From positions 310,001-374,000 of the forward strand of contig AGIQ01000002.1 in assembly GCA_000230935.2 (NCBI GenBank): DNA of 64,000 nucleotides, written 5' to 3'. The position numbers and the translations under genes are program-made. Positions 26,832 to 36,581 of this stretch are shown piece by piece (the stretch's first letter is position 1; each line of letters begins with the position of its first letter). This DNA is from Mycolicibacterium rhodesiae JS60 (lineage in GTDB: Bacteria > Actinomycetota > Actinomycetes > Mycobacteriales > Mycobacteriaceae). Below the pieces are notes generated by a model. That model was not told where the DNA came from. It was given only the letters and a program-made list of their open reading frames with translations, and did no database searches.

Positions 26832-29329
26832 GGCGGCGGAGGCGGCGGCGGGAGGGGTACGCCTGGGTCACCACCGACCGGCACCGGCTGCTCCGGCGCC
26901 CCCGGTACCCCGGGCGGCGGCGGCGGCCCGACGGGCACGGTGATGGTCGTCGGCGGGCCGAGCGGAATCGTGATGCCCGGCGCGACTTCGATACTCGGCT
27001 GGATGACCGTCTCGGTCGTCGACGGCTTCGGCGGAGGGGGCGGGGCAGCCGGCACACCGGCGTAGCCGCCGATCTCGGTCGGCTTGGGGAACGTCTCGTT
27101 GTCGGTGCCTTTCAGGGCGCCGTCCATCGTGGCTTTCCAGATGTCGGACGGAATGCCCGAGCCGTACACCTGCCCACCGCCCTTGTTCACCAGGGGCTGG
27201 GTGCCGTCGGTGGTGCCGACCCACACGGCCGTCGACAACGACGGGGTGTAACCGACCATCCACGCGTCCCGGTTGGCGCCGGTGTCACCGAGCTGGTTGG
27301 TTCCGGTCTTGGCCGCCGAGGCGCGCCCGCCGGCCAGGTTGTGCCCGTTGGACCAACCCGCGATCGGCTGCATGGCCGCAGTCACGTTGTCGGCGACCGC
27401 TTTCGGGATGCGCTGCTCTCCGCTGTCGTCCGAGGTACTGGCATCGAAGAGCACCTCGCCGCGCGAGTTCACGACCTTCTGCACGAAATGCGGCTTGTGG
27501 TAGACGCCGGAGTTCGCCAGGGTGGCGTACGCCGAGGCCATGTCCAAGACCCGAGTCTGGTACTGGCCCAGCACAATACCGTTGTTGGGCGGTCCGCCCT
27601 TGCCGTCTTCGGACAGTGTGTGGTCCACACCCGGGAAGCTCTCCGCGATTCCCGCGCTGTGCGCGGCATCGGCGACGTCACTCGGGCCGTTCTCCAGCTT
27701 GAGCATCAGCCGGTAATACGACGTGTTCAGCGATCGTTTGAGAGCCTCGGCGATATTGCAGACGCCACAACCCTCGCCCTCGACGTTGGTGATCGTGATG
27801 CCGTTGAGCGTGACCGGGGAGCTGTCTACCTGATAGCCCAGCCCGATGCCCTGTTCGAGGGCCGCCACCAACGCGAACACCTTGAACGACGACCCCGTCG
27901 GCAACCCGGCCTGGGCGAAATCGAAGCCCTGGGCGTCGGATCCGCCGTAATAGGCCTTCACACCACCGGTCTTCGGGTCGATCGACACCACCGCTGAGCG
28001 CATGTCCGGCATCTGCCCGTCGAGATACTTCGACACCGCGTCCTCGGCGGCCTGCTGCGCCTGCGGGTCGATCGTCGTGGTGATCTGCAGCCCCTGGGTG
28101 TTCAGCGTCTGCTCGTCGATGTTGAACAGATCGAGCAGTTCCTTGGTGACCTGGCGTTCGATCAGGCCGTTGGGCCCGGTGGTGACGCTGGCCGCGCGGG
28201 CCTGATCGGGTGGCACCGTCGCCGGGAAGACCTGCGCCGCACGGTCCTCTTTGGACAACGCGCCCATCGACACCATGCCGTCGAGCACCCAGTTCCACCG
28301 GCTGGCCGCACCCTCGGGGTCGATGGCCGGATCCAGGGTCGACGGCCGCTGGATCAGCGCCGCCAGCAATGCGCCCTCGGCAACGTTCAACTGCTCGACC
28401 GGCTTGTCGAAGTAGGCCTTCGACGCCGCCGAGATGCCGTACGCCCCGCGACCGAAATAGATGATATTCAGATAGGCCTGCAGCACTTGGTCTTTGGACC
28501 ACTCGCTCGACATCTTCGTCGAGATGACGAGCTCCTTGGCCTTACGCACCACGCCGCCGATACCAGACCGGGCATCGCCGACGAGCGCGTTCTTCACGTA
28601 CTGCTGGGTGATCGTCGAGGCGCCCTGCAAGTCGCCCCCGGTGAGATTGTTCTTCAGCGCCCGGGCGAAGCCCGAGAGTGAAAACCCCGGGTTGCTGTAG
28701 AAGTCGCGGTCCTCGGCGGCCATCACCGCGTTGCGCACCTGCACCGGTATCTGGTCGATGTTGACGTCGACCCGGTTGCCTTCCGGCGGAACGATTTTCG
28801 CCAGCTCCGAGCCGTCGCTGGCCAGGATGGTCGACACCTGGTTGGTCCGCAGGTCGCCGGGCTGAGGCACCTTCACGATCAGGTACGCCATGCCGAAGGT
28901 GATCAGCGGCAGCACCACCATCAGGACCACCGCGAGGTACAGCGAGCGGCGCACCCACTTCCAGCTGACCTGCTGGGAGAAGCTCGGCGGCTTCGGCGGC
29001 GGCGGGCCGGCCGGTCCGCCGGTGCGCGGCGGTCGTGGCGGTGGCGGCGGAAGCTTTGGCGGGGCTGTGCCTTCGAGGGCGGCCTTGACCACGTCGATCG
29101 GGTCGCGCAGCGGCACGGTGTCGTCACGCACCGGCTCGATGATCGACGTCAGCCTGTCGTCCGGTGGCACCTGTCGGCGCGGTGCGCTCCGGGTCGGACC
29201 GGCGGAATCAGCGGGCCTGGCCACGGGAAACTTGGTCGTTGGCGACTCGGGATGATCGGACGCATCAGCACGCCCTGATCCCGTGCGGTTGTCAGTGCCA
29301 GGCCGGTCGTGACGCCCTTCGCTATTCAC
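26828..29329 (-). CDS. ponA1: Bifunctional class A penicillin-binding protein PonA1
   Basis: 833 residues from GTG 29329, which overlaps the DUF5318 stop (GTGAATAG). Pro-rich cytoplasmic tail (1-125), one membrane helix (about 130-152), GT51 transglycosylase with EDRDF (206-210) and GASTITQQ, then transpeptidase with SSFK (Ser480), SLN (533-535) and KTG (674-676). The C-terminal tail is Pro-rich (PPPPKPSTTE). It polymerises lipid II and cross-links the glycan. In M. tuberculosis PonA1 drives polar growth and interacts with RipA. A long in-frame extension to 29539 is dismissed because it overlaps the upstream gene. Confidence 0.96.
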   Translation of the reverse strand: MNSEGRHDRPGTDNRTGSGRADASDHPESPTTKFPVARPADSAGPTRSAPRRQVPPDDRLTSIIEPVRDDTVPLRDPIDVVKAALEGTAPPKLPPPPPRPPRTGGPAGPPPPKPPSFSQQVSWKWVRRSLYLAVVLMVVLPLITFGMAYLIVKVPQPGDLRTNQVSTILASDGSELAKIVPPEGNRVDVNIDQIPVQVRNAVMAAEDRDFYSNPGFSLSGFARALKNNLTGGDLQGASTITQQYVKNALVGDARSGIGGVVRKAKELVISTKMSSEWSKDQVLQAYLNIIYFGRGAYGISAASKAYFDKPVEQLNVAEGALLAALIQRPSTLDPAIDPEGAASRWNWVLDGMVSMGALSKEDRAAQVFPATVPPDQARAASVTTGPNGLIERQVTKELLDLFNIDEQTLNTQGLQITTTIDPQAQQAAEDAVSKYLDGQMPDMRSAVVSIDPKTGGVKAYYGGSDAQGFDFAQAGLPTGSSFKVFALVAALEQGIGLGYQVDSSPVTLNGITITNVEGEGCGVCNIAEALKRSLNTSYYRLMLKLENGPSDVADAAHSAGIAESFPGVDHTLSEDGKGGPPNNGIVLGQYQTRVLDMASAYATLANSGVYHKPHFVQKVVNSRGEVLFDASTSDDSGEQRIPKAVADNVTAAMQPIAGWSNGHNLAGGRASAAKTGTNQLGDTGANRDAWMVGYTPSLSTAVWVGTTDGTQPLVNKGGGQVYGSGIPSDIWKATMDGALKGTDNETFPKPTEIGGYAGVPAAPPPPPKPSTTETVIQPSIEVAPGITIPLGPPTTITVPVGPPPPPGVPGAPEQPVPVGGDPGVPLPPPPPPP

Positions 29330-29762
29330 TGGCCGTACGCGCGCCCGAGCGCGCCGACTGGGTGCCCCGGCGACCGCGCGTCCCGTTGGTGGGACGCGGC
29401 GCTCCGAGCACATAGGACTTGACCAAGTGATTCCATTCGCAGGTGCGACATACCTCCACCACGTGTACCGAAAATTCGTCGAATTTGGTTGCCAGCAGTA
29501 CCAGCTCCTCGGCGGTGCGGGCCGAGCCGGACACCGCACCGAGGTGATCGCCGAACACCCAGGACACCAGCGTCAGCGGCTCCTTGCGGCAGATCGGGCA
29601 CATCACCGAACTGGGTTTGCCGTGAAATTTCGCGGCGCGCAACAGATAGGGATTGGCGTCGCAGACCTCGGTCACGCCGGTCCGGCCGGAGTACACCTCG
29701 GCCAGCAGGGAGCGTCGCCGGAGGGCGTAGTCCACCACCTGTCGCTGCAATCGCACGATCAC
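29322..29762 (-). CDS. DUF5318 protein, two CxxC motifs
   Basis: 146 residues from GTG 29762 (GTG 29756 also possible). VVDYALRRRSLLAEVYSGRTG is followed by MCPICRKEPLTLVSWVFGDHLG and later CRTCEWNHLVKSY: two CxxC pairs about 60 residues apart that could bind zinc or pair in a ribbon fold. A basic Arg/Ser-rich tail follows. It is the counterpart of Rv0049, of unknown function. It overlaps the ponA1 start by eight bases, so translation is coupled; a role connected with envelope synthesis is only inferred from that. Confidence 0.85.
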   Translation of the reverse strand: MIVRLQRQVVDYALRRRSLLAEVYSGRTGVTEVCDANPYLLRAAKFHGKPSSVMCPICRKEPLTLVSWVFGDHLGAVSGSARTAEELVLLATKFDEFSVHVVEVCRTCEWNHLVKSYVLGAPRPTNGTRGRRGTQSARSGARTASE

Positions 29763-29868
29763 CAGAGTACGTCGGCGCTGTGGGACCCGGCGGCCAACCG
29801 CCTGGCGGGTGAACCAGATTGTGCGCCTGGTCTGCGCTCTTGGGTATCGAACTCTTACGATCATCGCC

Positions 29869-30723
29869 GTGGCGACTTCCCAGACGGCCAGCACGCGCGC
29901 CAAGGACTCTGACCGAAACGACACCTGCCAGATCCTGGACACCGCGCTGTCCGAGGGGCAGCTGTCGATGAGCGAGCACCAGCAGCGGGTGAAGGCCGCG
30001 ACCACCGCGACGACGCTGGGTGATCTGCGCTCCCTGGTCGGGGATCTGCAGACCGCCAACGCGCCGGTGCAGCTGCCCACACTGAAGAAGCCGCGGCTGC
30101 AGTCGGCCGGTGCAGGGGGCAGCTGGGGTATCCGGCTGGCCATCATGGGTGTGCTGATCGTTCTCGGCATCGGTATCGGCTGGGGTCTCTACGGCAACAC
30201 ACCTTCGCCGCTGAACTTCACCTCCGACCCGGGCGCCAAGCCCGACGGCGTGGCACCCGTCGTGCTGACCCCGCCGCGGCAGCTGCACTCGCTGGGCGGG
30301 CTGACCGGGCTGCTCGAGCAGATGAAGCAGAAGTTCGGCAACACGGAAGGCAACCGGCTGGTCATCTACCCCGAGTACGCGTCGTTGACCCGACCCGATC
30401 CCAGCGACGAGCGTCGCGAGCTCAACTACACCTACCGCGGCGGCTGGGGCGATCCGTCCACCTCGGCGGCCGGGTCCGACGCGAAGCTGGTGGATCTGAG
30501 CAAGTTCGACGCCAAGGCCGTCGTCGGCGTGATGCGTGGGGCCCCGGAGACGCTGAACATGAAGCCCGGCGACGTCAAGAGCACGTATCTGATCATCGAG
30601 CCCAGCCGTGACCCGACGGCCGCCGGTACGGTCACCGCCGAGATCTACGTCTCCAGCGACTACGGCAGCGGCTACATCCAGCTCTATCCCGACGGCTCGG
30701 TCAAGCAGATCAACTACCCGTAG
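29869..30723 (+). CDS. DUF1707 membrane protein
   Basis: 284 residues from GTG 29869. The N-terminal DUF1707 segment reads RNDTCQILDTALSEGQLSMSEHQQR (quoted in part), the small helical domain at the front of many actinobacterial membrane proteins. One helix (IRLAIMGVLIVLGIGIGWGLY) is followed by an external domain of about 180 residues containing YPEYASLTRP and YIQLYPDGSVKQINY, with no enzyme motifs. Divergent from the DUF5318 gene. Counterpart of Rv0048c as I recall; function unknown. Confidence 0.8.
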   Translation: MATSQTASTRAKDSDRNDTCQILDTALSEGQLSMSEHQQRVKAATTATTLGDLRSLVGDLQTANAPVQLPTLKKPRLQSAGAGGSWGIRLAIMGVLIVLGIGIGWGLYGNTPSPLNFTSDPGAKPDGVAPVVLTPPRQLHSLGGLTGLLEQMKQKFGNTEGNRLVIYPEYASLTRPDPSDERRELNYTYRGGWGDPSTSAAGSDAKLVDLSKFDAKAVVGVMRGAPETLNMKPGDVKSTYLIIEPSRDPTAAGTVTAEIYVSSDYGSGYIQLYPDGSVKQINYP

Positions 30724-30793
30724 CGCGGGGGTTTCGCAGCGAGTCACCTAACGGCAATCACCGGGATCGTCGGCGTCCAAGTAGCGCCAAATA

Positions 30794-30806
30794 TATCGCT
30801 CCGATA
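30794..30806. promoter_or_regulatory. TATCG-CTC-CGATA dyad upstream of padR
   Basis: Perfect 5-bp arms in an unusually A/T-rich patch (AAATATATCGCTCC...ACTATT) about 55 bp before the PadR start. The A/T content suggests a promoter -10 region; the dyad could be the PadR autoregulatory site. Confidence 0.35.
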
Positions 30807-30859
30807 CTATTGCCGGAGGTGTCGAAGCGCTGTGACGGTCGAGCAAAGGAGGTGACCCG

Positions 30860-31405
30860 ATGCTGGAGCTAGCCATCTTGGGCCTTCTGCTCGAGTCGCC
30901 GATGCACGGCTACGAACTACGCAAACGACTGACGGGGTTACTCGGCGCCTTCCGGGCGTTTTCTTATGGCTCCCTGTACCCGGCGTTGCGCCGGATGCAG
31001 ACCGACGGGTTGATCGTCGAGGACACCGCCCCCGCGGGTACGACGGTGTTGCGCCGCGCCCGCCGGGTGTATCAACTGACCGACGCCGGGCGTCAGCGCT
31101 TCGCCGAGCTGGTGGCCGACACCGGTCCGCAGAACTACACCGACGACGGCTTCGGTGTGCATCTTGCGTTCTTCAACCGCACACCGGCCGAGGCCCGGAT
31201 GCGGATTCTGGAAGGCCGCCGCCGCCAGGTGGAAGAGCGTCGCGAGGGTCTGCGGGAGGCCATCGCCCGAGCGAGCAATTCGTTCGACCGCTACACCAAA
31301 CAACTGCATCAGCTGGGCTTGGAGTCCAGCGAGCGGGAAGTCAAGTGGCTCAACGAGCTCATCGCCGCTGAGCGAGTGGCCCAGAGTCATCCAGACCAGG
31401 CCTGA
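30860..31405 (+). CDS. PadR-family transcriptional regulator
   Basis: 181 residues, ATG preceded by AAAGGAGGTGA. The winged-helix domain opens [23 protein letters not shown], then [17 protein letters not shown], which is the PadR signature; the C-terminal half is a helical dimerisation domain ([14 protein letters not shown]). It sits 60 bases upstream of ino1 in the same direction and probably shares its transcript. Counterpart of Rv0047c; the ligand and targets are not known from sequence. Confidence 0.93.
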   Translation: MLELAILGLLLESPMHGYELRKRLTGLLGAFRAFSYGSLYPALRRMQTDGLIVEDTAPAGTTVLRRARRVYQLTDAGRQRFAELVADTGPQNYTDDGFGVHLAFFNRTPAEARMRILEGRRRQVEERREGLREAIARASNSFDRYTKQLHQLGLESSEREVKWLNELIAAERVAQSHPDQA

Positions 31406-31464
31406 CGCGGCCACCGAAGTACCTGAACAACAGCCAGCAGAAGTACGGAGTTAGGAGAACGTCC

Positions 31465-32577
31465 ATGACGGAGCACAACGGAGCGTCGACAGATGTGCGG
31501 GTCGCCATCGTCGGCGTCGGCAACTGCGCGTCCTCACTGGTCCAGGGCGTGCAGTACTACAAGGACGCCGACGCCAACGCCACCGTTCCCGGACTGATGC
31601 ACGTGAAGCTCGGCCCGTACCACGTGCGCGACGTGAAGTTCGTCGCCGCCTTCGACGTCGACGCCAAGAAGGTCGGGTTCGACCTATCCGAGGCGATCTT
31701 CGCGTCCGAGAACAACACCATCAAGATCGCTGACGTGCCCCCGACCGACGTCGTCGTGCAGCGCGGCCCGACCCTGGACGGCATCGGCAAGTACTACGCC
31801 GAGACCATCGAGATCTCCGACGAGCAGCCGGTCGACGTGGTCAAGATCCTGAAGGACGCTCAAGTCGACGTGCTGGTCTCCTACCTGCCGGTGGGCTCCG
31901 ACGAAGCCGACAAGTTCTACGCGCAGTGCGCCATCGACGCCAAGGTCGCGTTCGTCAACGCGCTGCCGGTCTTCATCGCCTCGGATCCGGTCTGGGCCAA
32001 GAAGTTCACCGACGCCGGTGTGCCGATCGTCGGCGACGACATCAAGAGCCAGGTCGGTGCGACCATCACCCACCGCGTGATGGCCAAGCTGTTCGAGGAT
32101 CGCGGCGTCACGCTCGACCGCACCTATCAGCTGAACGTCGGCGGCAACATGGACTTCAAGAACATGCTCGAGCGCGAGCGCCTTGAGTCCAAGAAGGTCT
32201 CCAAGACCCAGGCCGTCACGTCCAACCTCACCGGCTCGCTGGCCGGCAAGATCGAGGACAAGAACGTCCACATCGGCCCGTCGGATCACGTCGCGTGGCT
32301 CGACGACCGCAAGTGGGCCTATGTCCGCCTCGAAGGCCGCGCCTTCGGCGACGTGCCGCTGAACCTGGAATACAAACTCGAGGTGTGGGATTCGCCGAAC
32401 TCGGCAGGCATCATCATCGACGCCGTGCGCGCCGCGAAGATCGCCAAGGACCGCGGTATCGGCGGGCCGATCATCCCGGCCTCGGCCTACCTGATGAAGA
32501 GCCCGCCCAAGCAGCTGCCCGACGACATCGCGCGCACGCAGCTCGAAGAGTTCATCGCCGGAGGGCAGGAGCGCTAG
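31465..32577 (+). CDS. ino1: Inositol-3-phosphate synthase
   Basis: 370 residues, ATG with AGGAG upstream. N-terminal NAD-binding fold [16 protein letters not shown], then [28 protein letters not shown] and [12 protein letters not shown], which are the conserved active-site blocks of actinobacterial Ino1. It converts glucose-6-phosphate to inositol-3-phosphate with NAD+, feeding phosphatidylinositol, PIM/LAM and mycothiol synthesis. A long hairpin follows the stop. The upstream padR gene may co-regulate it. Confidence 0.97.
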   Translation: MTEHNGASTDVRVAIVGVGNCASSLVQGVQYYKDADANATVPGLMHVKLGPYHVRDVKFVAAFDVDAKKVGFDLSEAIFASENNTIKIADVPPTDVVVQRGPTLDGIGKYYAETIEISDEQPVDVVKILKDAQVDVLVSYLPVGSDEADKFYAQCAIDAKVAFVNALPVFIASDPVWAKKFTDAGVPIVGDDIKSQVGATITHRVMAKLFEDRGVTLDRTYQLNVGGNMDFKNMLERERLESKKVSKTQAVTSNLTGSLAGKIEDKNVHIGPSDHVAWLDDRKWAYVRLEGRAFGDVPLNLEYKLEVWDSPNSAGIIIDAVRAAKIAKDRGIGGPIIPASAYLMKSPPKQLPDDIARTQLEEFIAGGQER

Positions 32578-32620
32578 CGACCCGGGAATCAACCCGGCGA
32601 GAAGTAAGTAATCCGCCGAG

Positions 32621-32668
32621 AGTGCGGTCAGATCCAGATGGGACGCCCCATCGCGATCTGGCCGCACT
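32621..32668 (+). terminator. Long hairpin after ino1
   Basis: AGTGCGGTCAGATC (32621-32634) pairs with GATCTGGCCGCACT (32655-32668) with one mismatch, and the loop itself can fold (GATGGG/CCCATC). It sits 43 bases after the ino1 stop and just before the next gene's start. Confidence 0.7.
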
Positions 32669-32678
32669 TTCGCGTTAG

Positions 32679-33581
32679 ATGGACGGCGTGATCTCCGACG
32701 AACAACTGATCGGACTCGACGAGTTCGCGCTGCTCCCCGAGAACGCCGCCCAAGCCGGAGTGAGCGATTCGCTGCCCCCGGTGGAGCGCATCGAGCGCGG
32801 GCCCGTCAGCGCAGTGCGCTGGGGTGCCGATCCCGTGCGCGTGGTGTTCCTGCACGGCGGCGGTCAGAACGCCCACACCTGGGACACCGTCATCCTCGGC
32901 CTCGGCGCACCCGCGCTCGCGGTCGACCTGCCCGGGCATGGCCGCTCGGCCTGGCGAGAAGACGGCGACTACGGCCCGAAGCTGAACGCCGACACCATCG
33001 AACCGGTGGTGCGTGAGCTCGCAAGCGAGGCCGACCTGGTGGTCGGCATGTCACTGGGCGGGCTGACGGCGCTGCGACTCGCGACGACCGCGCCGGATCT
33101 GGTCCGCAAGCTGGTCATGGTCGACGTCACCCCGTCCGCGCCCGAACGGCACGAAGAGATGACCAAGGCACAGATGGGCACTGTCGCACTGGTCCAGGGC
33201 GACCGCACCTTCCCGAGCTTTCGGGCCATGCTCGACGTGACCATCGCCGCCGCGCCACACCGTGACCGAGACTCCTTGCGCCGCGGCGTATTCCACAACT
33301 CCAAGCAGCTCGACGACGGCACCTGGACTTGGCGGTACGACACTTTCCGAAAGGGCGACGGCTTCGAAGGCCTGTGGGACGACGTGCCGGGCCTGACCGT
33401 TCCCACAACGCTGGTGCGCGGCGCCAACTCGTTCTTCGTCAACGACGACGACGCCGACGAATTCGCCTGCACGGCACCGGGTTTCCAGCGGGTGATCGTG
33501 GTGCCCGACTCCGGCCACTCGGTCCAGGGCGACCAGCCCCGCGCGCTGGTCCAGATCCTGCGCGACGTGCTCGGCGGCTGA
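32679..33581 (+). CDS. Alpha/beta hydrolase esterase (Rv0045c-like)
   Basis: 300 residues. Oxyanion HGGG in VVFLHGGGQNAHTWD, nucleophile in [14 protein letters not shown], later an Asp near GANSFFVNDDDADE and His in PDSGHSVQGDQP. The M. tuberculosis counterpart Rv0045c is a crystallised short-chain esterase. No signal peptide. ATG lies only 10 bases after the ino1 hairpin; GATGGACG is a weak ribosome site. Confidence 0.9.
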   Translation: MDGVISDEQLIGLDEFALLPENAAQAGVSDSLPPVERIERGPVSAVRWGADPVRVVFLHGGGQNAHTWDTVILGLGAPALAVDLPGHGRSAWREDGDYGPKLNADTIEPVVRELASEADLVVGMSLGGLTALRLATTAPDLVRKLVMVDVTPSAPERHEEMTKAQMGTVALVQGDRTFPSFRAMLDVTIAAAPHRDRDSLRRGVFHNSKQLDDGTWTWRYDTFRKGDGFEGLWDDVPGLTVPTTLVRGANSFFVNDDDADEFACTAPGFQRVIVVPDSGHSVQGDQPRALVQILRDVLGG

Positions 33582-33643
33582 GTTCGCCTGTTGTTCACCG
33601 ATTCATTGCCAGCTGATTCACAGGCGTGGCCTAGTTTCGCCGC

Positions 33644-35710
33644 ATGGCTCTGGTGCCGCTGAATCTTCTGATCAACCATGACGGACGCTCTGCGCGACAA
33701 CGGGTGACCTGCCGCTACCGGTGCGGTGACGCCTGCTCGCACCCCGCACCCAACACCAGCGACAACGAATACTTCGGCGACCTTGTCCGCGATGCGGTAT
33801 CGCGGCGCTCGGCCCTCAAAGCGGCCGGCGTGGCCGTTCTCGCGGTCGGCGCGGGCTCGACGCTCGCGGCATGCGGCGGTGAGGCCAAGCCCCCGGCGCC
33901 GTCCACGTCGGCGGCGCCGTCAGCACCGCCGGCAGGCATGAATTTCACCGCCGTCGCACCCAATATCGAGGACGCCGTCGTCATCCCGCAGGGCTACCAG
34001 CAGGCCGTGGTGATCAGCTGGGGTGACCCGGTCCTGCCCGGCGCCCCCGCCTTCGACGTCGCCAAACAGACCGCCGCGGCACAGCGCCAGCAATTCGGCT
34101 TCAACAACGACTTCGCCGGCCTGCTGCCGATCGACGGAAAACCGGGCCACTACCTGCTCGTCGTCAACCACGAGTACACCACCGAGCGGTTCATGTTCCC
34201 GGGATACGACGAAAAGCACCCCACCCGTGAGCAGTTCGACACCGCCGTCGCCGCACACGGCCTGACCGTCGTCGAGGTCGAGCGCACTGCCGAGGGACTC
34301 AAGCCGGTGCTGGGCGCCTACAACCGCCGGCTAACCGCCGACTCCCCGTTCACCCTCGTCGGGCCTGCCGCAGGCAGCGAGTTCGTCAAGACCGCCGCCG
34401 ACCCGACCGGGCGGGCCGTTCTCGGCACCATCAACAACTGCGCCGGCGGTGTGACACCTTGGGGCACAGTGCTTTCCGGAGAAGAGAACTTCAACTCCTA
34501 CTTCGGATCGGCGGACGGCGCGCAGGCCCCCACCCCGATCGATGCCGACAGGTGGAAGCGTTACGGCATCAAAACCAAACCCAGCGAACGGCTTTGGGAG
34601 ACGTTCGACCCGCGCTGGGACCCCACCAAGAGCCCCAACGAGGTCAACCGCTTCGGCTACGTCGTCGAACTCAACCCGTGGGATCCGCAGTCGGCGCCGG
34701 TCAAGCACTCCGCGATGGGCCGGTTCAAGCACGAGGCCGCCAACATCTACGTCACCCCTGACGGAACAGTGGTGGCCTATAGCGGCGACGACGAACGCTT
34801 CGACTACATGTACAAGTTCGTGTCGGCCAAGAAGATTCAGCCCGGCCGGGACGCGGCCGCGATGGCCGCCAACATGGCAATCCTCGACGAGGGCACGCTG
34901 TACGTCGCCAAGCTCGCCACCGACATCCCGGCCGGCAAGATCGATGGCTCAGGCACGCTGCCGGAGGGCGGATTCCGCGGCTCGGGAACCTGGCTCCCGC
35001 TGCTGCGCTCGGGACCGGGCGGGGCGGCGGAGTCGTTGGTCGACGGTATGACGCCACAGGAGGTCGCGGTGTTCACCCGGTTCGCCGCCGACAAGGCCGG
35101 CGCCACCAAGATGGACCGCCCAGAAGACTTCGAGGCCAACCCCAGCAGCGGCAAGCTCTACGTCGCGCTGACCAACAACAACGAGCGCGGAGCCGCCGGC
35201 AAGCCGGCCGCCGACGCGGCCAATCCGCGCAACGACAACAAGAACGGGCAGGTCCTCGAGATCACCGACGACCATGCCGGCACCACCTTCACCTGGGACC
35301 TGCTGCTGGTCTGCGGGGATCCCGCGGCCGCCGACACCTACTTCGGCGGCTTCGACAAATCGAAGGTCAGCCCGATCTCCTGCCCGGACAACCTGGCCTT
35401 CGACAAGCACGGCAACCTGTGGATCTCCACCGACGGCAATGCCCTGTCCTCCAACGACGGACTGTTCGCCGTCGCGCTGGAGGGCCCCCATCGTGGCGAG
35501 ACACGGCAGTTCCTGACGGTCCCGATCGGAGCGGAGACCTGTGGGCCGATCGTGCTCGACGACCTCGTCACGGTCTCGGTGCAGCACCCCGGTGAGCACG
35601 ACGACAACAGCATCGACGATCCGCTGTCCAACTGGCCTTCGGGCGGCAACGGCACCGCGCGCCCGTCGATCGTGGCGGTGTGGAAGAACGGCGGGAATAT
35701 CGGGGTCTAG
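33644..35710 (+). CDS. PhoX-family phosphatase (DUF839), Tat-exported lipoprotein-like
   Basis: 688 residues. After a roughly 50-residue leader there is a twin-arginine motif SRRSALK (Arg54-Arg55), a hydrophobic stretch and a lipobox-like LAAC with Cys77, so export by Tat and possibly lipid anchoring are expected. The body shows the PhoX/DUF839 beta-propeller signature: SGEENFNSYFG, RFGYVVELNPWDP, GDDERFDYMYKF, PEDFEANPSSGKLYVALTNN (quoted in part) and PDNLAFDKHGNLWISTDG. PhoX enzymes are Ca2+/Fe3+ phosphatases that release phosphate outside the membrane. No PHO box was identified. Confidence 0.9.
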   Translation: MALVPLNLLINHDGRSARQRVTCRYRCGDACSHPAPNTSDNEYFGDLVRDAVSRRSALKAAGVAVLAVGAGSTLAACGGEAKPPAPSTSAAPSAPPAGMNFTAVAPNIEDAVVIPQGYQQAVVISWGDPVLPGAPAFDVAKQTAAAQRQQFGFNNDFAGLLPIDGKPGHYLLVVNHEYTTERFMFPGYDEKHPTREQFDTAVAAHGLTVVEVERTAEGLKPVLGAYNRRLTADSPFTLVGPAAGSEFVKTAADPTGRAVLGTINNCAGGVTPWGTVLSGEENFNSYFGSADGAQAPTPIDADRWKRYGIKTKPSERLWETFDPRWDPTKSPNEVNRFGYVVELNPWDPQSAPVKHSAMGRFKHEAANIYVTPDGTVVAYSGDDERFDYMYKFVSAKKIQPGRDAAAMAANMAILDEGTLYVAKLATDIPAGKIDGSGTLPEGGFRGSGTWLPLLRSGPGGAAESLVDGMTPQEVAVFTRFAADKAGATKMDRPEDFEANPSSGKLYVALTNNNERGAAGKPAADAANPRNDNKNGQVLEITDDHAGTTFTWDLLLVCGDPAAADTYFGGFDKSKVSPISCPDNLAFDKHGNLWISTDGNALSSNDGLFAVALEGPHRGETRQFLTVPIGAETCGPIVLDDLVTVSVQHPGEHDDNSIDDPLSNWPSGGNGTARPSIVAVWKNGGNIGV

Positions 35711-35788
35711 CCGCCGAATCGACGATGCCGTCGAGGAACGAGACGGAGGAGGAGTGAGGCAATTGGCCCACCGACGTACGGTTGAAGC

Positions 35789-36574
35789 GTGAGCTTTCCC
35801 ATTCGCATCGGCGTGCAATTGCAGCCGCAGCATTCGATCGATTACCACCAGATGCGCGACGCCGTGCGCCGCTGTGAAGACATCGGCGTCGACGTCGTCT
35901 TCAACTGGGACCACTTCTTCCCGCTCTACGGTGACCCCGAGGGTGCGCACTACGAGTGTTGGACCATGCTGGGCGCCTGGGCCGAGCAGACGTCCCGGGT
36001 CGAGATCGGTGCCCTGGTCTCCTGTAACTCGTACCGCAATCCGGAGTTGCTGGCCGATATGGCCCGCACCGTCGACCACATCTCGGGCGGCCGACTGATC
36101 CTTGGCATCGGCTCGGGCTGGAAGCAAAAGGACTACGACGAGTACGGCTACGACTTCGGCACTGTGGGGAGCCGCCTGGACGATCTCGCCGCGGCGCTGC
36201 CGCGCATCAAATCCCGCCTCGCCAAACTGAATCCGGCGCCGACGCGCGACATCCCGATCCTGATCGGCGGTCAGGGCGAGAAGAAGACCTTGCGGCTGGT
36301 CGCCGAGCACGGCGACATCTGGCACGGATTCACCAACGCCGAGACCTACCCCGGCAAGGCCGAGGTGCTCGACCGGCACTGCGCGGATGTCGGGCGCGAG
36401 CCGGGGCAGATCGAACGGTCCTCGGGAGTGGAAGGCCGCGACGCCGCCACCATCGTCGCCAACGCCGAGGCGCTGGCCGGGTTGGGCGTGACCCTATTGA
36501 CCGTCGGTTGCGACGGCCCCGACTACAACCTCGCCGCAGCCGAGGCGCTGGTCGGCTGGCGCGACAACCGCTGA
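35789..36574 (+). CDS. F420-dependent LLM-class oxidoreductase (Rv0044c-like)
   Basis: 261 residues, GTG start. IRIGVQLQPQ, FNWDHFFPLYG, GALVSCNSYRNPELLADMARTVDHISGGRLILGIGSGW (quoted in part) and ILIGGQGEKKTLRLVAEHGDIWHGF are the barrel strands of the luciferase-like monooxygenase family, actinobacterial F420-binding branch. Hydride transfer with F420 is expected; the substrate is unknown. Converges with the P450 gene with seven bases between stops. Confidence 0.88.
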   Translation: MSFPIRIGVQLQPQHSIDYHQMRDAVRRCEDIGVDVVFNWDHFFPLYGDPEGAHYECWTMLGAWAEQTSRVEIGALVSCNSYRNPELLADMARTVDHISGGRLILGIGSGWKQKDYDEYGYDFGTVGSRLDDLAAALPRIKSRLAKLNPAPTRDIPILIGGQGEKKTLRLVAEHGDIWHGFTNAETYPGKAEVLDRHCADVGREPGQIERSSGVEGRDAATIVANAEALAGLGVTLLTVGCDGPDYNLAAAEALVGWRDNR

Positions 36575-36581
36575 CGGTGGG

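Noticed and set aside
29326..30747. A 473-codon minus-strand frame over the DUF1707 gene
   Set aside because: The opposite strand encodes a protein with a known domain and membrane helix; this frame shows only compositional bias.
34949..36379. A 476-codon minus-strand frame across phoX and the LLM gene
   Set aside because: Antisense shadow of two recognised genes; no domain seen.
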